14,118 bases of DNA from JANYCG01 sp031431035 (GTDB taxonomy: Bacteria > Pseudomonadota > Gammaproteobacteria > Burkholderiales > Burkholderiaceae_C), in NCBI GenBank assembly GCA_031431035.1, contig JANPCR010000280.1, positions 1 through 14,118 on the forward strand. The letters are read 5' to 3'. The position numbers and the translations under genes are program-made. Shown here in pieces: positions 1 to 6,414 of this stretch. The notes below the pieces were generated by a model, which did not search any database, had not been told where the DNA came from, and saw only the letters and a program-made list of their open reading frames with translations. How positions within the stretch are numbered: the stretch's first letter is position 1; each line of letters starts with the position of its first letter.

Positions 1-699
1 CTGGCGCAGTTGCCGCAGGGCGTGTTTCGCATTCCCCACATGCAAAAAGTGCAGTTCGACACGCTGAAAGACTTCACCTGGATTGCCTGCCTCACGGGCT
101 ACACTTTTGGTTTGGTGGTGCCAGCCAGTTCGCCTTTCAAGACCATCAAAGAGTTTGTGGATTTTGCCAAAGCCAACCCCGAAAAAATTACCTACGGCCA
201 CACGGGCATTGGCACCAGCCCGCACTTGGCGGTGGAAGAATTTGCGCAGCGCGCGGGCATCAAGCTGACCAATGTGCCCTTCAAAGGCAATGCCGACAAC
301 ATGCAAGCCGTGCTGGGCGGCCATGTGATGGCAGCCAGCGATGCCACGGGCTGGGGCCCGCATGTCGATGCTGGCAAGCTGCGCCTGCTGGCCACTTATG
401 GCAGCAAGCGCACCAAGCGCTGGGCGAGCATTCCTACGTTGGACGAGCTGGGTTTTCAAACAGTTTCTGATTCGCCATTTGGCGTCTGCGGCCCCAAAGG
501 CATGGACCCGGCGATCACGGCCAGAATTCACGATGCCTTCAAGAAAACGCTGGAAGATCCGGCTGTTTTGTCGACGTTCGAAAAGTACGACCAGTCGATT
601 ATTTACATGGGCACAGAGGCCTACACCAAGTTCGCCCGCGACAGCTTTGTGTCTGAAAAGGCGACGATAGAGCGGCTGGGAATGGCGGCCAAGACCTGA
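1..699 (+). CDS. TctC/Bug-family periplasmic solute-binding protein (5' truncated)
   Basis: The reading frame is open from base 1, so this is the last 232 residues of a protein usually near 320 residues; the signal peptide and first part of domain 1 lie outside the window. The sequence is typical of the tripartite tricarboxylate transporter binding-protein (Bug) family: a lysine-rich 'TLKDFTWIA' stretch, a 'VPASSPFKTIKEFVDFAKANP' type hinge region, a 'GHTGIGTSPHLAVEEF' ligand loop, 'NVPFKGNADNMQAVLGG', and a 'IPTLDELGF' segment near the C-terminus. The family binds carboxylates and other small ligands in the periplasm, and in Burkholderiales many copies stand alone without TctA/TctB. The ligand cannot be read from sequence. 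An internal TTG at position 10 is not a credible start. The gene converges on the Nudix gene, 27 bp away. Family assignment is firm; function beyond that is open. Confidence 0.88.
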   Translation: MAQLPQGVFRIPHMQKVQFDTLKDFTWIACLTGYTFGLVVPASSPFKTIKEFVDFAKANPEKITYGHTGIGTSPHLAVEEFAQRAGIKLTNVPFKGNADNMQAVLGGHVMAASDATGWGPHVDAGKLRLLATYGSKRTKRWASIPTLDELGFQTVSDSPFGVCGPKGMDPAITARIHDAFKKTLEDPAVLSTFEKYDQSIIYMGTEAYTKFARDSFVSEKATIERLGMAAKT

Positions 700-709
700 A
701 CGGTTTGAG

Positions 710-726
710 GCGCTTGACCCAAGCGC
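710..726. terminator. Small hairpin between convergent genes, possible terminator
   Basis: GCGCTT (710-715), a five-base loop and AAGCGC (721-726) form a 6-bp GC-rich stem exactly between the stop codons of two convergent genes. There is no T-run on either side, so this is not a classical intrinsic terminator. Its position is the main argument for a bidirectional termination role. Confidence 0.35.
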
Positions 727-1638
727 TCAGGCAAACAGCGCGTCGAACCCGTCTACCGGTTCAAACCGCTTGTTGACGTAGCGCAGGCGCGTGGGGCCGG
801 GCATGGCGCGCTGCTGAATGGAGTGGCGCTCATCGCCTGGGTAGCAAATCACGCGGCCACCATCCTGGTCAAACGGCTCGGGTTCAATCACGGCGGGCAT
901 GCGGCTGCGGGCATGTGACAAGGCGGCAGCCACATTGGCAAAGCGCGACAGATGCGCCAGGCTCATGATTTGCGGTGGCGCCAGTTCAATTTGCCCTTCG
1001 CGGTACTGTTCCAGCGCCGCGCGGGGCTTAAGCCACACGCTTTCGGTCGCCTCGTGGTTGTCGTGGCGGGCCACTTGGTCGCTTGGCGCGGCTGAAACAA
1101 AAAACCGGGTGTCAAAACGTTTGTTCATGACCGACGGCACACGCGGTGTGATCCAGCGTGACCACGGCACCAAACTGCTGGTTTGCAGGCGCAACTGCAT
1201 TTGAGCCAGCACTTCATCAAAGGCGTAGCCCTCGCGCAGCAGAGTGGTGGCGCGGGTGGCGTGGTCTGCCGTGGCACCAATTGCAAACAAAATGCCGCAT
1301 TCTTCAAAGGCCTCGCGCACCGCGGCTACGTACAGGGCGCCTGCGGTTTGCGCGTCGATGTCGGGTTCGTTCAGCGTGGCGTGCAGCGCTGGCAAGGCTT
1401 GGTCCAGATGCGCGTCCATGTCCAGCTCGCCATCGTTGCGGTCTACTTTGCCGCCCGGAAACACATACGCCCCGCCCAGCACGTCAGACAGGCCATGGCG
1501 TTTGATCAAAAAAATCTCAAGGTGGTTGGCAGAATTATGAGCCTTGTCCCCACGGTCGGGGTCGGTGCTGTCGCGCAGCATCATCACCGTGGCAGCAGGG
1601 CGTGGTGGCGAGGTCACGATTTCGGTATTGAGTTCCAT
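727..1638 (-). CDS. NUDT19-like Nudix hydrolase with interrupted Nudix box
   Basis: A 303-residue cytosolic Nudix protein. The N-terminal half carries a beta-strand 'PRPAATVMMLRD' and then 'GGAYVFPGGKVD' (around residues 55-66), the start of the Nudix fold. The metal-binding part 'VREAFEECGILFA' (R108, E109, E112, E113, G115) follows only after about 30 extra residues, so the usual G-x5-E-x7-REUxEExGU motif is split by an insertion. That layout is known in the NUDT19/RP2 group, where the mammalian member cleaves CoA and acyl-CoA; hydrolysis of a nucleoside-diphosphate-linked compound, perhaps a CoA species, is inferred by family only. The start ATG at 1638 is the first available in the frame, and no clear ribosome-binding site is seen. 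The gene faces away from the GntR regulator across 213 bp and has no obvious metabolic link to its neighbours. Confidence 0.82.
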   Translation of the reverse strand: MELNTEIVTSPPRPAATVMMLRDSTDPDRGDKAHNSANHLEIFLIKRHGLSDVLGGAYVFPGGKVDRNDGELDMDAHLDQALPALHATLNEPDIDAQTAGALYVAAVREAFEECGILFAIGATADHATRATTLLREGYAFDEVLAQMQLRLQTSSLVPWSRWITPRVPSVMNKRFDTRFFVSAAPSDQVARHDNHEATESVWLKPRAALEQYREGQIELAPPQIMSLAHLSRFANVAAALSHARSRMPAVIEPEPFDQDGGRVICYPGDERHSIQQRAMPGPTRLRYVNKRFEPVDGFDALFA

Positions 1639-1810
1639 GGGGTGCTGTTCGAAGTGGATGAGGTCGAGTTTGAAATTGAAGTTGAGGCTACCAGAGACGC
1701 CCGCTGTGCACCATCGCGCAGTTGACAGGCTGTGCAGCTCGATGTGGCTTTAGCAAGTTGGCACAACCCACCGGTAGCAACCGGGAAACTACTTAGCCTG
1801 AAACTCAAAT

Positions 1811-1822
1811 CTTGTATACCAG
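1811..1822. promoter_or_regulatory. Candidate operator for the FadR/FCD GntR regulator
   Basis: CTTGTATACCAG is a near-palindrome (five of six base pairs symmetrical) centred on a perfect GTATAC. It lies 30 bp before the regulator ATG in the divergent region with the Nudix gene. FadR-subfamily GntR proteins bind short GT...AC palindromes flanked by T and A, which this fits. The TATACC within it could also sit at a -10 position, so binding would block transcription, but I see no good -35 partner. Autoregulation is an inference from position and symmetry. The rest of the gap, 1639-1851, shows no ORF or RNA gene I can support. Confidence 0.5.
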
Positions 1823-1851
1823 ATTGGTCGCCGTTGGTTTAAGCTTGGGCC

Positions 1852-2634
1852 ATGACGAGCGCTACCGAAATCACCAATCGCATCATCGAAGCGGTGATCG
1901 CCCAAAAGCTCGCCCCAGGTTCGCGCTTGGGTGAGCAGCAGTTGGCCATGCTGTTTGACTGCAGCCGCACGGTCGTGCGTGAGGCGTTGGCGCGACTTTC
2001 CACGCGCGGCATCGTCACGGTCAGTGCGCGCCGGGGTTGGTACTTGGTGGAGCCGTCGCAAGACGAAGCCCGCGAAGCATTTGAAGCTCGCCGCGTGGTC
2101 GAAAGTGGGCTGATCTGCAGCGGGCACGGCATTGACAAAGCGGGCATCAAAAAACTCAAGAACCATTTGGTACGTGAAAAAGCTGCTATCAAGGCCGATG
2201 ACATTGGGGTGCGAACCTTTTTGCTTGGCGACTTTCATGTCTGCTTGGCCGAGTGCCTGGGCAACAGCCTGTTGGCGGATACTTTGCGCGACTTCACGGC
2301 CCGCACGGCCCTGACCGCCATGCTCTACCAGTCCTCGCATGACGCCGTACAGTCTTGCGCTGACCATGTTTTGATTGTGCAAGCGCTTGAAAAGGGCGAC
2401 CTGGTGTCGGCAGAGCAACTCATGAACCAGCACATTGGCAATGTGCAGACCAGTATGAAGTTGCAACCCACCAGCGACCCGATTGCCCACCTGCGTGAAG
2501 CGCTGGCGCCGGTTGAGGCACAGAAATTGTATGCTTCAAACCATGACGTTGGGCGACACCCCGCGCGGGGGAAAAGCCGACTGCCTGACCGATCACTTGA
2601 CACAACTTCAACTTACCTAGGAGCATTACTTTGA
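1852..2634 (+). CDS. GntR-family transcriptional regulator, FadR/FCD type
   Basis: 260 residues. The N-terminus (about 5-68) is a GntR winged helix-turn-helix: 'IIEAVIAQKLAPGSRLGEQQ', then 'SRTVVREALARL' as the recognition region, then the wing. The C-terminal all-helical FCD domain (about 75-220) binds a small ligand, usually through a metal. Histidines H129 (in 'GDFHVCL'), H172 ('CADHVLIV') and H194 ('MNQHIG') fall at the spacing of the FCD metal ligands, but the usual Asp four residues before the first His is a Leu here (L125). About 35 residues after residue 225 lack family features. The TGA stop overlaps the TTG start of the binding-protein gene, so the regulator heads the ABC operon and probably controls it in response to the transported compound or a product of it. 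The ligand is unknown. Confidence 0.88.
   Translation: MTSATEITNRIIEAVIAQKLAPGSRLGEQQLAMLFDCSRTVVREALARLSTRGIVTVSARRGWYLVEPSQDEAREAFEARRVVESGLICSGHGIDKAGIKKLKNHLVREKAAIKADDIGVRTFLLGDFHVCLAECLGNSLLADTLRDFTARTALTAMLYQSSHDAVQSCADHVLIVQALEKGDLVSAEQLMNQHIGNVQTSMKLQPTSDPIAHLREALAPVEAQKLYASNHDVGRHPARGKSRLPDRSLDTTSTYLGALL
2619..2623 (+). promoter_or_regulatory. Ribosome-binding site fixing the TTG start of the PAAT binding protein
   Basis: AGGAG sits seven bases before TTG 2631. It is the best Shine-Dalgarno sequence in this operon and supports a TTG start, which gives a complete signal peptide. Confidence 0.75.
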
Positions 2635-3443
2635 CACTCTCGAAACGCGTTTTTTCATGGGGCTCAGTCACATTGGCGGCCCTGGTGTCAGCCTCGGCTT
2701 TACTTGGCACCAGCACGGTGCAGGCCCAGTCTGCACTGGACGATGTCATGAAAGCCAAAGAAATCAAAATTGGCGTGCCGACCGACTTTCCGCCCTACGG
2801 TTTTGTTGGCACCGACCTCAAACCCCAAGGCCTCGACATCGACATGGGCTTGTACATTGGCCAAAAACTGGGCGTCAAGGTCGAGCTGGTGCCAGTGTCC
2901 AGCGCCAATCGCATCGCTTACCTGCAAACTAAAAAGGCCGACATTGTGATCTCGACCCTGGGTAAAAACCCGGATCGCGAAAAAGTCATCGACTTCACCT
3001 CCGCGTACTCGCCGTTTTTCCAAGCGGTTTTTGCAGCCAAAACCGTCAGTATCAAAAGTTTTGCTGACTTGGCAGGCAAGAGCATTGGCGTCACCCGTGG
3101 CGCCATCGAAGACCAGGAATTGACCAAACTCGCGCCTTCGGGCGCGGACATCAAGCGTTTTGAAGACAACAACGCTACGGTGTCCTCGTTTGTCGCGGGG
3201 CAGGTGCAAGCGATTGCCACCGGGGCCTCGGTCGCTGGCAACATGATGGGCAAAAATCCGCAATTGGCCACTGAGTACAAGCTGTTGCTGAAAGACTCGC
3301 CCAACTTCATCGGTGTGGGCAAAGGCGAGGACAAGCTGCGCTTGAAGGTCAATGAAATCATTGCCGAAGCCAAAAAATCGGGTGACATTGACAAACTGGC
3401 CACCAAATGGCTGGGTCGGCCAGCGGGTGATTTGTCGCAGTAA
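2631..3443 (+). CDS. Polar amino acid ABC transporter, periplasmic binding protein (SBP family 3)
   Basis: 270 residues. A Sec signal peptide (KR at 5-6, hydrophobic core about 11-27, likely cleavage after V-Q-A at 32) precedes a family 3 solute-binding domain. Hallmarks are 'IKIGVPTDFPPYGFV', 'GLDIDMGLYIG', 'VSSANRIAYLQTKKADIV' and 'DREKVIDFTSAY', the regions that hold the amino-acid alpha-carboxylate and amino groups in this family. The protein delivers a polar amino acid to the two permeases that follow. The start is TTG at 2631, supported by AGGAG and by the signal peptide; it overlaps the regulator stop codon. The next gene begins 16 bp downstream. Histidine or glutamate-type ligands are possible given the hut genes in the window, but ligand specificity cannot be read with confidence. 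Confidence 0.92.
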   Translation: MTLSKRVFSWGSVTLAALVSASALLGTSTVQAQSALDDVMKAKEIKIGVPTDFPPYGFVGTDLKPQGLDIDMGLYIGQKLGVKVELVPVSSANRIAYLQTKKADIVISTLGKNPDREKVIDFTSAYSPFFQAVFAAKTVSIKSFADLAGKSIGVTRGAIEDQELTKLAPSGADIKRFEDNNATVSSFVAGQVQAIATGASVAGNMMGKNPQLATEYKLLLKDSPNFIGVGKGEDKLRLKVNEIIAEAKKSGDIDKLATKWLGRPAGDLSQ

Positions 3444-3459
3444 TTTCGATGCCTGATCC

Positions 3460-4122
3460 ATGCGCATTGAGCTTGACTTTCTAGCCGTGTTGGCCCAGTG
3501 GCCGCTGCTGCTCAAAGGCATCGGCTGGACACTGGGGCTCACAGTTTTTTCCGCCAGCATTGGAGTGGCGGTGGGCGTGGCCTGCGCCTGGTCTCGTTCT
3601 AGCGGCCCCGCGTGGCTGAAGTGGCTGGTGGGCACTTATGTGGAACTGATCCGCAACACGCCCTTCATTGTTCAGTTGTTTTTCATTTACTTTGGGCTGC
3701 CAGCGGCGGGCGTGAAGCTGTCGCCCGAAGTCGCCTCGGTGATCGCCATGGTCGTGAATCTAGGTGCTTACGCCACCGAAATTATTCGCGCTGGCATTGA
3801 AGCCACGCCCAAAGGGCAGATTGAAGCCGCAATGAGTTTGGCGCTGAACCGCATGCAGACCTTCACCCGTGTGGTGTTGCCGCCTGCGCTTAAAAAAGTC
3901 TGGCCCGCCATGGTCAGCCAAATCATCATTGTCATGCTGGGTTCGGCCGTGTGCGGGCAAATATCAACCGAAGAACTCAGCTATGCCGCCAACCTGATTC
4001 AAAGCCGCAATTTCAGGGCTTTTGAAGCCTTCATTGTCGCCACGCTGATTTACCTGGCGCTGTCTATGGCGGTGCGCAAGCTGTTGAATTGGCTGGGGCC
4101 ACGATTTTTATGGGGCCGCTAG
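3460..4122 (+). CDS. Polar amino acid ABC transporter, permease 1
   Basis: 220 residues, normal for a HisM/HisQ/GlnP-type permease, with about five hydrophobic membrane segments (near 18-45, 55-82, 88-110, 150-168 and 188-205). 'ELIRNTPFIVQLFFIYFGLP' is the family signature in the second segment. The cytoplasmic EAA loop that docks the ATPase is at 122-143 ('EAAMSLALN' through 'LPPAL'); the usually conserved glycine is Ala at 128. It forms the membrane channel with the next gene product. The ATG follows an in-frame stop closely, so the start is well bounded, although no clear ribosome-binding site is visible. The stop lies 3 bp before permease 2, indicating one transcript. Confidence 0.92.
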   Translation: MRIELDFLAVLAQWPLLLKGIGWTLGLTVFSASIGVAVGVACAWSRSSGPAWLKWLVGTYVELIRNTPFIVQLFFIYFGLPAAGVKLSPEVASVIAMVVNLGAYATEIIRAGIEATPKGQIEAAMSLALNRMQTFTRVVLPPALKKVWPAMVSQIIIVMLGSAVCGQISTEELSYAANLIQSRNFRAFEAFIVATLIYLALSMAVRKLLNWLGPRFLWGR

Positions 4123-4125
4123 ACA

Positions 4126-4779
4126 ATGGTTGACTTCAGCCTTTGGGACATCTTTCGCAACCTGCTGCTGGCCGCGCGCTGGACGGTCGCGCTGTCACTG
4201 ATCGCTTTCATTGGCGGTGGGTTAGTGGGTCTGGGTCTGTTGGTTTTGCGCCTGTCCAAAGTGCCGGGGGGCACGGCGTTTGTGAATGGCTACGTGCAAC
4301 TGTTCCAGGGAACGCCGTTGCTGATGCAGCTTTTTCTGTCGTACTTCGGTATTGCGTTGTTTGGCATCAACACCTCGGCTTGGGTGGCGGCGTCGGTAGC
4401 GTTGACGCTTTACACCAGTGCCTTCTTGACAGAAATTTGGCGCGGTTGTGTCAACGCGATTCCAAAGGGTCAGTGGGAGGCCAGCGAAAGCTTGGCACTC
4501 AATTTTGTCGAGCAAATGCGGTACATCGTGCTGCCTCAGGCGGTCAAAATTGCCATCCCACCCACAGTTGGCTTTTTGGTGCAAGTCATCAAGGGCACTG
4601 CGCTGGCATCTGTTATCGGTTTTGTTGAGCTGACCAAGGCGGGCACCATGATCACTAACGCCACTTTCAAGCCATTTTTGGTCTACAGCTGCCTGGCGCT
4701 GATGTACTTCGCCCTGTGCTTCCCGATATCGCTCTATGCGCGACGACTTGAGAGGAGAATGAACCTTGGCCGATCATAA
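4126..4779 (+). CDS. Polar amino acid ABC transporter, permease 2
   Basis: 217 residues, paralogous to permease 1 and its likely heterodimer partner in the inner membrane. Signatures are 'YVQLFQGTPLLMQLFLSYFG' (56-75) and the EAA loop at 118-139 ('EASESLALN' to 'VLPQAV'), again with Ala (124) where Gly is usual. 'FLVQVIKGTALASVIG' after the loop is typical of PAAT permeases. Its last 14 bases overlap the ATPase gene, and the ribosome-binding site for the ATPase is inside this gene, so the two are likely translationally coupled. Confidence 0.92.
   Translation: MVDFSLWDIFRNLLLAARWTVALSLIAFIGGGLVGLGLLVLRLSKVPGGTAFVNGYVQLFQGTPLLMQLFLSYFGIALFGINTSAWVAASVALTLYTSAFLTEIWRGCVNAIPKGQWEASESLALNFVEQMRYIVLPQAVKIAIPPTVGFLVQVIKGTALASVIGFVELTKAGTMITNATFKPFLVYSCLALMYFALCFPISLYARRLERRMNLGRS
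4753..4757 (+). promoter_or_regulatory. Ribosome-binding site deciding the TTG start of the PAAT ATPase
   Basis: AGGAG inside the end of permease 2, eight bases before TTG 4766. The nearby ATG at 4759 is in the permease frame, not the ATPase frame, so TTG is the best start. Confidence 0.65.
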
Positions 4780-5539
4780 GAACGTTCACCAAAAAATTCA
4801 CAAAGACATCCTGGTTGAGATCAGTCAACTGCGCAAAAGCTTTGGCAGCAATGAGGTGCTGAAAGGCATTGACCTGAACGTTCATTCGGGCGAAGTCATC
4901 GCCATCATTGGCAAAAGTGGTTCGGGCAAAAGCACGCTGCTGCGATGCATCAATGGCCTGGAAGTTTTTCAAAGTGGCAAGCTGACAGTGGACGGCAAAC
5001 CCCTCTTGCATGAAAACGCCCTGGCTATGCGCGAGTTGCGCCAGCGCGTCGGCATGATTTTTCAAAGCTTCAACTTGTTTCCGCATTTGACAGTCGGTAA
5101 AAACGTGATGCTGGCTCCCAAATTGGTCAAGCAACGTGACCCCCAATCAGGTGAGGCGCAGGCCCGCAAGCTGCTTGAGCGCGTGGGCTTAGCCGAGAAG
5201 TACGACGCCTACCCCGATCAGCTCTCGGGCGGGCAGCAGCAGCGCGTAGCCATTGCCCGAGCTCTGGCTATGGAGCCCGCCGTTCTGCTGTGCGATGAAA
5301 TCACATCCGCGCTGGACCCTGAACTGGTAGGCGAAGTGCTTCGCGTGGTCGAAAGCTTGGCAGACGAAGGCATGACCTTGTTGATGGTGACGCACGAGAT
5401 GAGTTTTGCCCGCAAGGTGAGCGATCGCGTCATCTTCATGCACCAAGGCCGGGTGCATGAAATGGGGCCACCCAACCAGCTTTTCAGCAACCCGACAACG
5501 CCGGAACTTCAACAGTTTTTGTCTTCCCTGAACGATTGA
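4766..5539 (+). CDS. Polar amino acid ABC transporter, ATPase subunit
   Basis: 257 residues, a single nucleotide-binding domain of the HisP/GlnQ type. Walker A is GKSGSGKST (49-57), the Q-loop is in 'MIFQSFNLFPHLTV', the ABC signature LSGGQ is at 153-157, Walker B is VLLCDE (173-178), and the switch histidine is H210 in 'MVTHEM'. After Walker B it reads DEITSALDP rather than the commoner DEPTSALDP; the catalytic Glu is kept, so it should be active. It powers import through the two permeases. The TTG start at 4766 adds about 14 hydrophilic residues before the fold, giving a slightly long N-terminus. It is the last gene of the operon and converges on the NitT-type ATPase 46 bp away, where I see no convincing terminator. 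Confidence 0.93.
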   Translation: MADHKNVHQKIHKDILVEISQLRKSFGSNEVLKGIDLNVHSGEVIAIIGKSGSGKSTLLRCINGLEVFQSGKLTVDGKPLLHENALAMRELRQRVGMIFQSFNLFPHLTVGKNVMLAPKLVKQRDPQSGEAQARKLLERVGLAEKYDAYPDQLSGGQQQRVAIARALAMEPAVLLCDEITSALDPELVGEVLRVVESLADEGMTLLMVTHEMSFARKVSDRVIFMHQGRVHEMGPPNQLFSNPTTPELQQFLSSLND

Positions 5540-5585
5540 CCGTTTGCCCGGTATCGGCCTCTATTTGAACGGTTTGCCCCGAATC

Positions 5586-6377
5586 TCAGGGCATGGCCAT
5601 CTGAGCAGCGAGTACTTCGGTGCGCACCTGCTCGGTCAATTCGGCCTTGAGTTGCATGAACACAGGCGTGGTCTTCACGGCGTAACTGCGCGGATGCTCA
5701 AGGGTTACCGTGCGGTCCAACTTGATGCGCCCGGGCCGCGCACTCATCACCACGACGCGGCTGCCCATAAACACGGCTTCATCAATGTCGTGCGTGACAA
5801 ACATGACGGTTTTGCGCTCGCCTTCCCAAATGCCCAGCAGCAATTCCTGCATCTGCTCGCGGGTTTGGTGGTCTAGCGCGCCAAAGGGCTCGTCCATCAG
5901 CAGCATGCGCGGCCCGTTGGCCAGGGCGCGCGCAATAGCCGTGCGCTGTTGCATGCCACCCGAGAGTTGCTTGGGGTAGTGGTTCTCAAAACCGTTTAGG
6001 CCCACTTTTTGGATGAAACCCTGCGCCACGTCAAGCTGCTCCTGGCGTGCCATGCCGCGCTCGTTCAGACCGAAACAGACGTTGTCGCGCACGCTGAGCC
6101 AGGGGAACAGGGTGTAGCTTTGGAACACCATGCCCCGGTCCGAGCCTGGGCCGTTGATGCGTTTTCCTTCCAGCAAGACCTCGCCCGACGTCTGCTGATC
6201 CAACCCGGCCACGATGCGCAGCAAGGTACTTTTGCCGCAGCCAGAGGGCCCAAGAATGGTGATGAAGTCGTTCTCTGCGACGTTCATGCTGGTAGCTTGC
6301 AACGCCAGAGTCGGCGCGCCGCCGGTGGTGGACGCGAAACTGCGCGAAACGCCTTCCAGGGTTAAAAAGTGAGTCAT
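5586..6377 (-). CDS. NitT/TauT/SsuB-type ABC transporter, ATPase subunit
   Basis: 263 residues with all ABC motifs: Walker A GPSGCGKST (43-51), 'GMVFQSYTLFPWLSV' with the Q-loop, signature LSGGM (138-142) followed by QQR, Walker B MLLMDEPFGALD (158-169) and H196 in 'FVTHDIDEA'. The 'DEPFGALD' and 'RTAIARAL' wording and 'DIDEAVFMGSRVVVMSARPG' mark the nitrate/sulfonate/taurine-type group (COG1116). It is the last gene of the apparent hutU-hutH-binding protein-permease-ATPase unit. It starts 21 bp after the permease stop, at ATG 6377, with no Shine-Dalgarno visible; a long hairpin covers the space just upstream. Ligand unknown; the hut context suggests an imidazole compound. Confidence 0.93.
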   Translation of the reverse strand: MTHFLTLEGVSRSFASTTGGAPTLALQATSMNVAENDFITILGPSGCGKSTLLRIVAGLDQQTSGEVLLEGKRINGPGSDRGMVFQSYTLFPWLSVRDNVCFGLNERGMARQEQLDVAQGFIQKVGLNGFENHYPKQLSGGMQQRTAIARALANGPRMLLMDEPFGALDHQTREQMQELLLGIWEGERKTVMFVTHDIDEAVFMGSRVVVMSARPGRIKLDRTVTLEHPRSYAVKTTPVFMQLKAELTEQVRTEVLAAQMAMP

Positions 6378-6380
6378 AAA

Positions 6381-6414
6381 GCAGTTGGCGCTTTGGCTTC
6401 AGCGCCCCAACTGC
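6381..6414 (-). other. Strong imperfect hairpin at the permease/ATPase junction
   Basis: GCAGTTGG (6381-6388) pairs perfectly with CCAACTGC (6407-6414), and inside this CGCT (6389-6392) pairs with AGCG (6401-6404), giving 12 bp with a two-base bulge (6405-6406) and an eight-base loop. In the transcript it spans the permease stop codon and ends three bases before the ATPase ATG. No T-run follows directly, so it is more likely an mRNA processing, stability or translation-control element than a terminator. The function is inferred. Confidence 0.5.

Noticed and set aside
1183..1725. 180-codon + strand frame opposite the Nudix gene
   Set aside because: It is antisense to the conserved Nudix motifs, and its acidic end comes from a low-complexity stretch near 1655-1690.
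1771..1784. CCGGT/ACCGG small inverted repeat before the FCD regulator
   Set aside because: A 5-bp stem with a four-base loop is common by chance in GC-rich DNA and lacks the GT...AC form expected for GntR operators.
2597..2602. TTGACA as a -35 element before the PAAT binding protein
   Set aside because: No acceptable -10 lies 16-18 bp downstream; that position is the ribosome-binding site and start codon.
2700..3635. 311-codon antisense frame across the PAAT binding protein and permease
   Set aside because: It overlaps two clear genes and shows no domain or signal; it is a coding shadow.
5539..5593. Inverted repeats between the two converging ATPase genes (ACCGTT/AACGGT and TGCCC/GGGCA)
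   Set aside because: Stems are only 5-6 bp, one with a loop of over 20 bases, and there is no T-run; too weak to call a terminator.
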